A stretch of DNA of 64,000 nt. Source: Sepiola atlantica (lineage: Eukaryota; Mollusca; Cephalopoda; Sepiida; Sepiolidae). The stretch's first letter is position 1. Each line of letters starts with the position of its first letter. Below, in pieces: positions 42,361 to 52,165 of the stretch. A program made the translations under genes and the position numbers. The stretch lies in assembly GCA_963556195.1 (NCBI GenBank), contig OY744519.1, positions 108,532,532-108,596,531 on the forward strand. The letters are read 5' to 3'. The notes under the pieces were generated by a model, which searched no databases, was not told the origin of the DNA, and saw nothing but the letters and a program-made list of their open reading frames with translations.

Positions 42361-43165
42361 TAGGTTTTTTTTTTTTTTTTTTAAATTCATGTTTGTTTTG
42401 AGATAGAGTGGGGAGGGCAAAGTGGGTGCTTGTTAGGTTCCAATAAACTCACAAAACCAGTCCATTAGTCGTGACTTAGTCCATGGGGGTTGTGGTCTCG
42501 GACAAGCCCACCGGGGATAACTGTAGGGTCCCTTTCCATGCGCGACATGGCACGTACAGTTACCCACAATATTATGCAAGTGTTGATGGAGCAGCCGTTC
42601 TTAGCGCTACCTAAGAGTTTCGGCTCCTAACTACCAGTCGGAAACAGCAGCCAGACAAAGTGTATCTTCAATCTGTCTGAACAAGAGCGATCCAGATTAG
42701 TCATGTAAGACTTAGTGACGAAAAAACTTTTCCCAAGTTGCCCAGATAGAGAGAAAGAGAGACAGCGTTCATTGCCCTAGTCAGGGAGCAAGGCCAAGCA
42801 TTAGGTGTCTTTAGAGGCGTCCCAGTGCTTGTACCTCTACACCTGGCTAATAGACAGAGGAGGAGTGCAAAGGCCGGGCGATAGGCAGAGCTCATCTACT
42901 TCTTAAGCAACTATAGGTTTGCAAACCGGATACAGATTTCAGCTCTAGGAAGGTTGTCGATCAAGACTAAGTAGGCCTCCCTCCCCAACAGTTTGCTGCT
43001 AAGATGTAAGTGGTTAGTAGCAAGGTTTTATTATCAGAGTTTTCCTTCTCTTAGATGGATGACCTGACAAGGTCTATGGGTCCAACAGTCTGAGAGAGGA
43101 TAGCCTGCGCCCGTGTACTAGTCATGTAAAAAAAATTTTAAATAACAAAAAAAACATATATATAT
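42361..43165 (-). other. Probable 5' region of the LINE
   Basis: After a poly-T run at 42366-42381 the sequence is GC-richer, with no recognised protein. The minus frame 42895-42701 (64 residues) has no domain. Its position directly 5' of the endonuclease, in minus orientation, and its composition like the LINE suggest an untranslated leader. It ends near an (AT)n run at 43157-43171. Confidence 0.35.
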
Positions 43166-43275
43166 ATATATGTAGATAATAAGTTCACTGTATACTCTAG
43201 AGGCAACAGAAAGTTGAAGATAAGTTTCCCTCTCACAAGTAAGTACAAATAAGAGAAAGATAGCTATAACTTCAG

Positions 43276-44040
43276 GCCACCGTGTCAGTTCAGGAATTGC
43301 TTGAGTGTGAAATCAATAGAAAGAAAATAAAACAGTATATATAGATATATATTAAGAATTAAACACATTTAAGTCAAACACAGAATTAAGTACATTCAAA
43401 TCATTACATTAGAATATAGAGAATGAGTTGCCAGAAAAGTAAGAGAAGAGAAAAAAGAAAAAAATGCTTATCTTCGTGCCAATTGCATAGAAAAATATCG
43501 GGTCTTGCTTAGTGCGCATAGCCTACAAATGACCGTAACAGGAAGAGAGCCACCTATTGGAGGATAGAATTTGACGGGGAAGGAGGTATCTTTTTTCACG
43601 CAGTTTGAAGACATTTTTTTTTCCTTTGCTTTAGATAAAGACGATTTTTTCTTATTATTTGCATACCGTTGGCCGAGTATCAAAAGTGGTCGGGATATTA
43701 TTGTTTTGAAAATAGCAATAGAATCAATTGCCTGCCTCGTCTATTAGTATTGATATGTTAGAAACAATTAAATTAGTTAAATAATTATCCAGCCAGCATG
43801 TGAGTTCAGGAATTACTTGAGTGAAATCAATAGACAGACAATAAAACAGTATATATAGATATATATCAAGAATTAAACACATTTAAGTCAAACACAGAAT
43901 TAAGTACATTAAATAATACACATTAGAATTTAGAGAAGTTATATGTGAGTGGCCAAAAATGTAAGAGAAAAAAGTTCTTATCTTCGCGTCGATAGCATGG
44001 AAAAATATCGGGTCTTGCTTAGTGCGCCTAGCCTACGAAT
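43276..44040 (+). repeat. Direct repeats about 514 bases apart
   Basis: 43276-43530 and 43790-44040 share GTTCAGGAATT.CTTGAGTG, ACAGTATATATAGATATATA, AAGAATTAAACACATTTAAG TCAAACACAGAATTAAGTAC, and AAAATATCGGGTCTTGCTTA GTGCGC.TAGCCTAC. The 260 bases between are unique within the window. This is either a 1.5-unit tandem repeat or LTR-like direct repeats around a short non-coding interior. No primer-binding site or TG..CA ends were recognised. Confidence 0.65.
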
Positions 44041-44245
44041 TTGAATAGAAGAATACCAATACCCATCCCAGGATGGGTAAAATTAATTCCGCCAACAGTT
44101 TTTCACCATTTTATGTCCCTTTACGAAAATTTAAATTAATATATAATAATACTAAACCTTATGCTTCGAATCTTTTGTTTAATTCTGATCAAAATCTATC
44201 ACATAATTTTGATTCTAGAAAATTTCTATAGTTTAAGACGAAATT
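44041..44245 (+). repeat. Dispersed repeat family A, copy 3 (5' part)
   Basis: AATACCCATCCCAGGATGG, then GTAAAATTAATTCCGCCAAC and AGTTTTTCACCATTTTATG match 23495-23580. Homology ends near TTCTAGAAAATTTCT, so only the first third is present. Confidence 0.55.
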
Positions 44246-44435
44246 TTGCGGTCATTAACAAAATCCGGCTTAAGAGTAACAAAGGGATGAAAGAAACAGA
44301 ATAAAGGAAAAACTAACAAGGACCAAAATGAGCAGATAAGAGAGGTTCGATAGTGATTCAATCGAGTTTTATTAATATTAAAGAAGGGCTAACTGCTTTT
44401 ATGTTCCAAAGCTAGGTTAACTAAGTTAACCTGAG

Positions 44436-44818
44436 TATTTATTTACTCCTCTCCAGGAGTTAGGCACAAGGCCAGTTTTATCTTACTCCCACAAGTAAGA
44501 TGTGACCCAAGGTCGGGTCGGGAAAGTGGGGTTTGAAAAGCCAGCGCCCGAGAGGTGAGCACTCTGGCCATTAAAAATTGCCTGGGCAGCCCCGTCAGCA
44601 TTCCTCGGTAGGGGCGTCTCAAGCAGTAAGCAATAAACTTACTCGTCCACAAAGAGGGGAGGCAAAGCCTGGGAGGGTGGACCTCCTAGAACTGCACAGG
44701 ACAGACCCATAGACCGGCATAAATCAAGCCCTGAAGGCCAAGACAATACCAGTCTATGGGGTGCAGTATCCATCGGAACAGATACTACGCTTTGATCTTA
44801 GCCAACCTGAGTAACAAT
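44436..44818 (-). mobile_element. U2-snRNA-headed SINE, long subfamily
   Basis: On the minus strand the head is GGTTGGCTAAGATCAAAGCG then TAGTATCTGTTCCGATGGAT, a good match to U2 snRNA positions around the branch-pairing sequence. The body (plus strand: AGGAGTTAGGCACAAGGCC, CCCACAAGTAAGATGTGACC, GAAAAGCCAGCGCCCGAGAG, GTGGACCTCCTAGAACTGCA) is nearly identical to 47741-48112 and related to 3668-4003. The high identity between the two long copies implies recent activity. Confidence 0.8.
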
Positions 44819-44984
44819 AAGAAAAAAAAAAACGGTCACCCAAGGGGAATTCTCTTGGCACAATGATAAAAGAAAAAAGTCATTTTTTTACACAAATATG
44901 CAAGAATGGCCGAATAGTTTTTCTCAGGAATCAGACAAGGGGGTCGAAAAAGGGAGATAGAATAATAACAGTAATTTGGATTAT

Positions 44985-45122
44985 ACGGATTATTCGGATT
45001 ACTATTTTCATCTTTATTACATTCACAATGTTTCAGCCTTCAGCCGATGCAATCTTCGATCTTTTTCAGGTGCATATTTTGAATTTGAGCATTCCAAACT
45101 GAATCCTTTATCTTATCCACAG
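44985..45122 (-). repeat. One-sided copy of foldback family F
   Basis: TATACGGATTATTCGGATTA CTATTTTCATCTTTATTACA TTCACAATGTTTCAGCCTTC matches the left arm of 15190-15465, but no mirrored arm follows. On the minus strand 45021-45075 reads CTGAAAA .. TGAAACATTGTGAATG, a degraded hammerhead-like order. Confidence 0.55.
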
Positions 45123-45244
45123 GAGTAGATTGTGTTGATTTTTATGTTATTCTTTGTTATTATTGCTTGTAGTCAAGATTTAACCTTCAACCTTCAGAAG
45201 ACTGTCACTTAGAACTAATTGTTAGCAAACACTTTTAATATTAC

Positions 45245-45281
<37 letters not shown>

Positions 45282-45472
45282 AAATATGAAACTAAAAGTA
45301 TACTTTTAGTAGATAGAACCTATAGTGAAATGGTTTAAGCTCAATATACGAGATAGAGCAATTATAAAGATAGATGAAAGAAGAGGGATAAACATGTACT
45401 AATGACAAATTTATTTCACCTTCGATTGTTCAATGCAAGGTATACTCGGTAATAAAGTTATGTTTATTATTT

Positions 45473-45521
45473 TTTCTTAAGCCAAGGCTTTTCAAAGATT
45501 AAAATCTTATCATCAGAGGAA
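45473..45521 (-). ncRNA. Type I hammerhead-like motif, left arm of family G
   Basis: Minus strand: TTCCT (45521-45517), core CTGATGA (45516-45510), stem II T-AAGATT-TT-AATCTT-T, GAAA, stem III AAGCC-TT-GGCTT (45490-45479), A as cleavage base, then AGAAA, which pairs with TTCCT at four of five positions. All invariant core residues are present. The first stem II position is U opposite U, as in the 22976-23461 copies. Confidence 0.65.
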
Positions 45522-45784
45522 TTACATAGATAGATAAGTTGGCAGTGGAAAAATTCAAAATTTGAAAAAATATTAAGTAATGGAGAATTAAAAAGTTTCC
45601 ATGCTGCCTTCACGAAAACCTTTCTTTTCCATCTGTAAATCTCCTTTCATTGGACATCTCATCAACGGACATTTACCAACTGGACAGACCCCATATTTTA
45701 TTTTACAAACTTTTTCACTCTCCATTACTTAATTTTTTTCCAACTTTGAATTTTGGCTTTTCCACTGCCAACTTATCTATGTAA

Positions 45785-45833
45785 TTCCTCTGATGATAAC
45801 ATTTTAATCTTTGAAAAGCCTTGGCTTAAGGAA
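45785..45833 (+). ncRNA. Type I hammerhead-like motif, right arm of family G
   Basis: TTCCT (45785-45789), core CTGATGA (45790-45796), stem II (AACATT / AATCTT, one C-C mismatch), GAAA (45813-45816), stem III AAGCC-TT-GGCTT (45816-45827), A at 45828, and AGGAA (45829-45833) completing a perfect five-pair stem I. The core is intact. Confidence 0.65.
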
Positions 45834-45935
45834 AAATAATAAACATAACTTTATTACCGAGTATACCTTGCATTGAAAAATCGAAGTTTAAATAAATTTG
45901 TCATTCGTACATGTTTATCCCTCTTCTTTCATCTA

Positions 45936-45974
<39 letters not shown>

Positions 45975-45999
45975 CAATAAGTAGTAATACTACACATCT

Positions 46000-46790
46000 A
46001 GAGGAGATTAGGTTTAAGGTTCTTAAATTTCATACTGGAATTGTCCACATGAACTCGTGGCGCAATAGGTCCGATCTCCTCTCCAACAATACTTGTCATG
46101 TGTTGACGTCACACTGAAGTTTAAGAACAGCTCGGCAGACTAAAGGAGAAATGATCCGATCATACAATAGTTTAAGGACTGGTCAAGTCAACGGCTTGAC
46201 AAAAAACAAAGCTAGTTGCTAACCTGACAGAGTCACTAGAACATCAGCAAAAGCAGCTGATTGGGTTAACAGTTGAACAAGTGGTGTTAGTCAACAGCCG
46301 GATCAAGTTGCAACAGCCATAATTGTATCAGCTGATAATGTGGACTAGTCAAACTGCAAGGCGTCCTGTTGCCAGACAGAAAAATAAATTGCACCAGTAA
46401 ATTACTATGGACGCGAGGCAGGGAATCAGATCTGAAATGCGATTGATAGGTAGCTGGAACAGAGAGCCAAGAACCTGTTTTCCTAAAACCAATTTGCAAG
46501 GGAAAAAGGAATATTTTTTCTCGGTTGAATCCGAGGTGAGCTGGTTTGAACCCAACAGGCAGATGTCTGAAATTGTATTCTGTATTTAGAAAATATACGA
46601 GAGAAGAATTATGAATAAACTCGAAAACGAAAAGGAATTTTATTTTGTTCAGAATATTAAAGTAAGTGTACATTTGTGGAATTTCTAAGCAATTGAAAAT
46701 TCCTATAAATAATTCATTTTATGGAATCATAAGTACAGAGAGGGTTCAAAGCCGAAAAAAAGCAGAGATATTTTTAATTGTCTGATCAAT
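46000..46790. other. Unclassified stretch
   Basis: Overlapping frames on both strands between 46287 and 46673 have no recognised domain. The segment near 46050 contains CGTGGCGCAATAGGTCCGAT, vaguely like a tRNA D-arm, but no cloverleaf can be drawn. No paired repeats were found. Confidence 0.35.
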
Positions 46791-46794
46791 AAAC

Positions 46795-47140
46795 ACTCAC
46801 AGTTCACGTCAGCCCCAAAATTAATTCTAATTAATTCTTTGAATCACATTGAGAATGCAAATTTTTGTTCCAAGTCTCTGCTAACTCCCACAAGAAATAT
46901 TAAGCCTTTGTGGTGTGAAAGTTTTATTATTTGGGGGAACAAGAGGAAAATGACCACTCATGACCCTATCGGTCTGCTGTTATTGGAAACAGACATCGAA
47001 AATGGCTGATCCGTACACAAATCAATTCGTTCAAGCCTCAAAATTAACTATGTAATTATTTGAATGAAATTGAGAACATAAACTTTTGCTTCAAATCACT
47101 GCTAACCTTCACAAGAGATATTAAGTCTTATTGAATTTTT
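46795..47140 (+). repeat. Direct repeat pair of about 110 bases
   Basis: 46805-46915 and 47025-47135 share GTCAGCCCCAAAATTAA / AAGCCTCAAAATTAA, TTGAAT..AATTGAGAA, TTTT.TTCCAAGTC.CTGCTA AC-type and CACAAGA.ATATTAAG.CT segments. Their divergence is substantial. No coding capacity. Confidence 0.5.
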
Positions 47141-47544
47141 GTAATTTTTCTAATATTTTTTTGTTCTTAATAAATCCAGTGTTATTAACAAGAACGAGGC
47201 TTTCTTCTTCTTTCAACCAGCGAGCAGTTGTCTTTTGTTCAGCTGAATCGACGAATATTACCACGGCTTAATAATTTAAAGTGGTAAGAGCCTTCCTTTC
47301 ATTGTCAGTAAGAAACAAAACATTTTACCATCAAATAAAAAACGATCGACGGCTTAAACTGGTACCAATCTCTCAACAAGTTTGAACTTGTGAAAAAGAT
47401 ATATTGGAGGTAGCATCAAATTTATCTGACTTCATGTAGAAGGACCATGGGGTACGTTTCTTTTCATTCAATACGTTTTTTTAGCAAAAATTATTTTAAT
47501 AATTTTTAATAATAATTTTCATATTTTTCAAATATTTGAACTTT

Positions 47545-47707
47545 GGTTTTTTCTCCTCTGATGATAAGATTTCGATCTTTGAAAACCCTTGGCTTAAGGA
47601 AAGAATAATAAACACTAGTTTATTACTAAATACACCTTGCTTTGAACAATTGAAATTTGAAATAAATCTGGACAATCGTCTCATATTTATCACTCTTTTT
47701 TCTTCTA

Positions 47708-47718
<11 letters not shown>
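47545..47718 (+). repeat. Single-arm copy of family G with (AT)n end
   Basis: It matches the right arm of 45244-45974 from the hammerhead through AATAATAAACA..A.TTTATTAC, ACACCTTGC.TTGAACAATTG and TTATC.CTC.TTTT.CTTCTA, ending in (CT)n(AT)n. No partner arm is present, so family G exists as single units as well as foldbacks. Confidence 0.7.
47553..47601 (+). ncRNA. Type I hammerhead-like motif, single copy of family G
   Basis: Stem I CTCCT (47553-47557) pairs with AGGAA (47597-47601) over four of five positions. The core CTGATGA is at 47558-47564, stem II is AAGAT with a TTCG tetraloop and ATCTT, GAAA is at 47581-47584, stem III AACCC / GGCTT has one mismatch, and the cleavage base A is at 47596. 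The stem II loop differs from the 45 kb copies (TTCG instead of a TTAA context) while the helix is kept. Confidence 0.65.
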
Positions 47719-47740
<22 letters not shown>

Positions 47741-47742
<2 letters not shown>

Positions 47743-48115
47743 TTATTTACTCCTCTGCAGGAGTTAGGCACAAGGCCAGTTTTATCTTACTCCCACAAGT
47801 AAGATGTGACCACAGGTCGGGTCGAGTAAGTGGGGTTTGAAAAGCCAGCGCCCGAGAAAGTGAGCACTCTGGCCATTAAAAATTGCCTGGGCAGCCCCGT
47901 CGGCATTCTCCGGTAGGGGCGTCTCAGGCAGTAAGCAATAAACTTACTCCTCCCCAAAGAGGGGAGGCGAAGCCTGGGAGGGTGGACCTCCTAGAACTGC
48001 ACAGGACAAACCCACAGACAGGTGGAATCAAGCCCCGAAGGACAAGACGACACCCGTCTATAGGGTGTAGTTATCCATCGGAACAGATACTACACTTACT
48101 TCCTAGCGTGCCAGG
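47741..48115 (-). mobile_element. U2-snRNA-headed SINE, long subfamily
   Basis: Nearly identical in body to 44436-44818. The head on the minus strand is CACGCTAGGAAGTAAGTGTA then GTATCTGTTCCGATGGAT; the first part of U2 is more altered than in the other copy. It is inserted between an (AT)n run (47720-47741) and another (48121-48157). Confidence 0.8.
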
Positions 48116-48118
48116 TAA

Positions 48119-48167
<49 letters not shown>

Positions 48168-48274
48168 AGAAATACAATACGGATATATATGTATAGTCAA
48201 ACTATATGGATATATATATATATATATATATTATTTATTAATAGAAATACAATACGGATACATATGTATAGTCA

Positions 48275-48320
<46 letters not shown>

Positions 48321-48359
48321 TATTAATAGAAATACAATACGGATACATATGTATAGTCA

Positions 48360-48408
<49 letters not shown>

Positions 48409-48425
48409 TATATTTATGCATATAT
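48116..48425 (+). repeat. Three tandem units with (AT)n spacers
   Basis: TTTATTAATAGAAATACAAT ACGGATA.ATATGTATAGTC AAACTATAT is repeated three times (starting about 48159, 48231 and 48317), separated by (AT)n runs of different lengths. The units are almost identical to one another, indicating recent duplication. Confidence 0.9.
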
Positions 48426-48429
48426 TTAT

Positions 48430-49080
48430 TATTAATAGTGAAACTTTCATATATAAAATAGCTTTTTCAAAATAGATTTATAGCAAAATATTTTTACAGT
48501 TGTTTCAAAGTCAATTTACTCTAGAAAATCATATTAGAAATAAAACAAAATTCTGATTCATCATTTTTTTTTTCTTTCCTTCTTATTAAAGTCCAAAACA
48601 AACTTGCACCAATCCTCCAACAAGTTTTTACTGTGAAAAAGACCAATCTGGTCCTGCAATTATTATGAGATGATATCTACAACAAGAGAATAGATCCAAA
48701 TTATCTTGCTGCATATCAAAGGAACCAGGATCCGTGTTTCTTTTATAAGCATGGTCTTCATAGAATTTGTCGAAGTGATAGATTTTTGGGTTGGGTTATG
48801 GAGTGACGTGATTATTGAGCAGGTAATCATGAACCCTTTGAAACAAATGGTGTTTCGGAATGTATAGATCACTTGTGGCTTAGGAGCATACACAGATGTG
48901 CTGATATACACAATGCTATGTAGGAGTTGATCGGCATATATTGTAAAAGTATGCATGAGTTGATATACACATTGTTATGCAGGAGTTAATCGGTATATAT
49001 ATTTTTTTGTTTGATAGAATTTGCTCCAGACAAGGCATGAAGCTATTTGATATAAAGAGCTAACAAGAACAAAAGATGAT
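48430..49080. other. Gene-free stretch
   Basis: A/T-rich. It contains several short repeats of TTGATATACACA.TG.TATG (about 48900, 48960 and again 49870-49990). The minus frame 48663-48956 has no domain. Confidence 0.5.
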
Positions 49081-49081
49081 T

Positions 49082-49870
49082 ATCACAAAGACAGGAGATG
49101 CCTATTGGTATTAGTCTTAAAAAGACCAAAGCTATAGGTAGGAGGAAAACAATGAGCAGGAAGAGAGTTCCACATGCCTGCAGTTTCTGTAAAGAAGCTA
49201 CTGGAATAGGAAGCTGTATTACAATGAAGTATCAAAATAGCGAATTTATGGAGACTACTAGACCAACGAGTCAAATGAGCTGGAACAAAGGAAGCAAGGA
49301 ATAGATCGCACAATTCTGAAGAACACATACCATAATAGTATTTATAGAAAAGACTGAGACTAGCAACATCATGTCTGCGAGAGAAGGTGCAGAGAAGAAA
49401 GGGTGGGGTCAATCAAATTACAGATATGTTTCTGTACCATATCAAGAACCCTCAAATGGGACAGAGATTCACCAGCCTAAATATGACGACAGTACTCCAT
49501 ACATGGTCTGATAGTAGATTTGTCGCGATAGAGAATAGACTCAGGTGTGAGAAAGTGTTTGGAGCGATAGAGAGAACCGACTTTACGAGAAGCAGAAAGA
49601 GCAATAGATCTAATATATGAACTCCAGGAAATATTTGATAAGAAAGAAAGACCAAGAAGTTTCAGAGTCGATTTCTCCCCAAGATCAGAGCCATCCATGA
49701 GAATCTCAGGATTAAAAGACATGAGTTGAGCCTTAACAGGATTAAATGAAACAAGCCATTTCGTACCTCAAACCATAACTGAACCCAGGTCAACTTCTAG
49801 ATCAGCTGCATATTTCAACTGATCCAAGGCATAAATGTTAATTTTCTGAATATATCGTAAAGGTATGCAT
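49082..49870 (-). mobile_element. CR1/Jockey-type LINE, 3' fragment
   Basis: Minus-strand frames 49722-49477 and 49412-49083 encode NPEILMDGSDLGEKSTLKLL, SFLSNISWSSYI, KVGSLYRSKHFLTPES then CMEYCRHI, followed by RRHDVASLSLFYKYYYGMCS, AGMWNSLPAHCFPPTYSFG and LFKTNTNRHL. This is the C-terminal part of the same reverse transcriptase family as at 39430. The upstream side (49740-49850) shows earlier decayed sequence. The two frames are separated by a shift and a stop. Confidence 0.8.
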
Positions 49871-52160
49871 GAGTAGATATACACAATGCTATAATAATAA
49901 GACAATAAGACAATGTATAATCATGATATACACAATGTTATAGATGTTGATATACACAATGTTGATATACACATGTTACATGTTGCTGATATAAACGATG
50001 CATGAGTTGATCGGCACATAACGTAAAAGTAGTGAAGAACACATACAGTTATTTTAAGTTCAGTTTGTTCTGACAAAACACCAGCAGAAGACGAGTAATA
50101 ACATTTATTTGAGTTAGTTTAATTTTTTTATAATAAAATTTTTCATGTAATCTGGTTTTAGAATATTATAATGTAATGATGCAGTGAGGGTTATCCATCT
50201 TCATTATAAGTAAAGGTTGGTTGTAATAGAAAGTCCATCTGACTCCATATTCGAAACAATAAGATATAATGTCCACTTGACTCATGGATGAAATAAGTAG
50301 GCGACAACAGACGACATTGAAGATTAACAGTAACTACCTTTTATTTTGGCAGTGTTGAAAAGCAATTAAAAACAGCTAAGAGTCAATCTTTACAAAACAG
50401 AGGTGGCATACATCTTTGTAGATTTCATCCCGTCGATGGCGAGTTGGAAAAGCCAACAATAGAACGTTCGGCCAGCAACCTCTCGAACTCCAACTGATTG
50501 AGAAGCGGGAAAAGGTCAGAACGCATGAGCATCATAAGAAGTCCAACAAATTGTATTCTAACGCCAAGACATCTCATTTTCCGATGAACCTCATAGTAAC
50601 TGTCTATTTGCATCAAGATAAAATAGTACATCAAATTATGTGACTGCTACAAATACAAACAAAATTAACATAGTCTGGTCAAAATAGATATAAAGTAGAT
50701 TATATGCTAAATAGAATCATAATAGTAGTGTTGGTTATAAGTTGGGGATCATTTTACTATAAACTTACATAGCAAAGTGAACCCTACCTTAAAAAATAGA
50801 AACAACATTTTGTCAAATAAATATTTTGATAATCTAAAAACATGGCTCTTAATCGATAGTAATTGCAAGAAATTTTGTTTTTATGTTAGAGGCGTTACCT
50901 CTCTCTAGAAATATGGCTGTACAAAATTTAGTATAAGGACCCAGGTTTACATATCTGAATGTGTTATTCCACATAAAATTCTACTTACAAAATATTAGAG
51001 GGTCATGATTATTTATTTATTTCTGTTATGATGTTCAAAGTATATGGTTTACTTAGCAGGCATGCTAATGGGGTTCCGGGTTATTGTATACATGCTACTT
51101 ATAGACAATAAACCTAATGATCCAAATGTTGGACTTCTAGGATGTTATTCTACATAAAATTCCACTTCTGATAATTATAGAAATTAAAAAATAAAAATAC
51201 AAACAGTAATAGGAGGTTCATGTTAGTAACAGGAGTTAAAAATTAAAAAATAAGAATACAAATCGTAGTATGGGGTTCTGGACTGGGAACAGGAGTTTCT
51301 TAGGTTAATCATTTTTCCCGGTTTCCACTTCTAACGGTGGCAAATAACAGTGTTTGATTTAATTCACGGTTAATTCAAGGTGAATTCATCTAAAAAATAA
51401 AAGCAGCAAGAAAATATCACCATAAATTGAAAAATCTCTCTAGAAATATAGCTGTAAAAAAATTAGTATAAGGAACTAGTGATGTATGGATCGACTCTTT
51501 CATTACTTTTGACTTTGCCTTTTTCCATTACATGATCACGTCGGGGTCACCAACTATGTAGTGGAAATAGGCCAAATTAAAAGTAATGATAAAGTCTATC
51601 CATACATAATATATCAACTTATATAGTCGCTTATATAGCAATAAAACATGTGCCAAGCTCCCTAGGTTAACTCATTGGTTGAAGTCAGATATTAAATATT
51701 TCAACCAAATACACATTGAATATTCCAGAGATTGATTCTCTAGTGCTGCTGCTGTTGTTGTTTTTACTACTACTACTACTACTACTGCTGCTGGAAGAGC
51801 GGTTTTACAGTGATATATATTCCAGTATGTTATTCTGCATGAAATTCCACTTCCAATGCTGCAAATATAAGAGTATTATGATTATTTCCTGGTTTCAGAA
51901 AACACTAAACTATTTCAATCAGACTGTAGATGTACATAGCAAAGTGAAACCCCCCTCCCCATTTTTATCTACTAAAAATTTATCAAAAGAATTTTTTTCT
52001 GATCTGAATATATTGTACTGATATTATAGTAAAGATAAGAAAATTTTTTTAAAATTCAATGATTATTTTAGGACATTTAATAATTAAAAAATTAAACCTC
52101 TCTCTAGAAATTTGTACATAAAAAGTTGTTCTCAAACATCCTAGAATGAGTATCCTAGGA
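49871..52160. other. Repeat-rich non-coding stretch
   Basis: No gene is recognised. CTCTCTAGAAATAT.GCTGTA then AAA.TTAGTATAAGGA occurs at about 50897 and 51428, with a shortened form at 52096. ATTC.(A/G)CAT(A/G)AAATTCCACTTC-type blocks occur at about 50970, 51148 and 51832. These mark at least three diverged copies of one dispersed repeat. The frame 51716-52021 begins in a CTG/CTA run and is not considered coding. Confidence 0.5.
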
Positions 52161-52165
52161 TATTG

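Larger units (their letters stand above)
45244..45974. mobile_element. Foldback with two hammerhead-like arms, family G
   Basis: An (AT)n run (45244-45275) precedes, and another (45938-45974) follows. The arms (about 45370-45600 and 45715-45935) pair over about 220 bases: AGAGGGATAAACATGTAC, CAATGCAAGGTATACTCGGT AATAAAGTTATGTTTATTAT, CCAAGGCTTTTCAAAGATTA, and CATCAGAGGAATTACATAGA with their mirrors. The loop is about 110 bases. Each arm contains a hammerhead motif on opposite strands. A single-arm copy lies at 47545-47715. Non-coding. Confidence 0.88.

Noticed and set aside
46045..46110. tRNA gene suggested by CGTGGCGCAATAGG
   Set aside because: No matching T-arm or acceptor stem could be found in the next 100 bases.
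51716..52021. Leucine-rich open frame on the plus strand
   Set aside because: The leucines come from a CTG/CTA/TTG simple run; the remainder is low-complexity with no domain.
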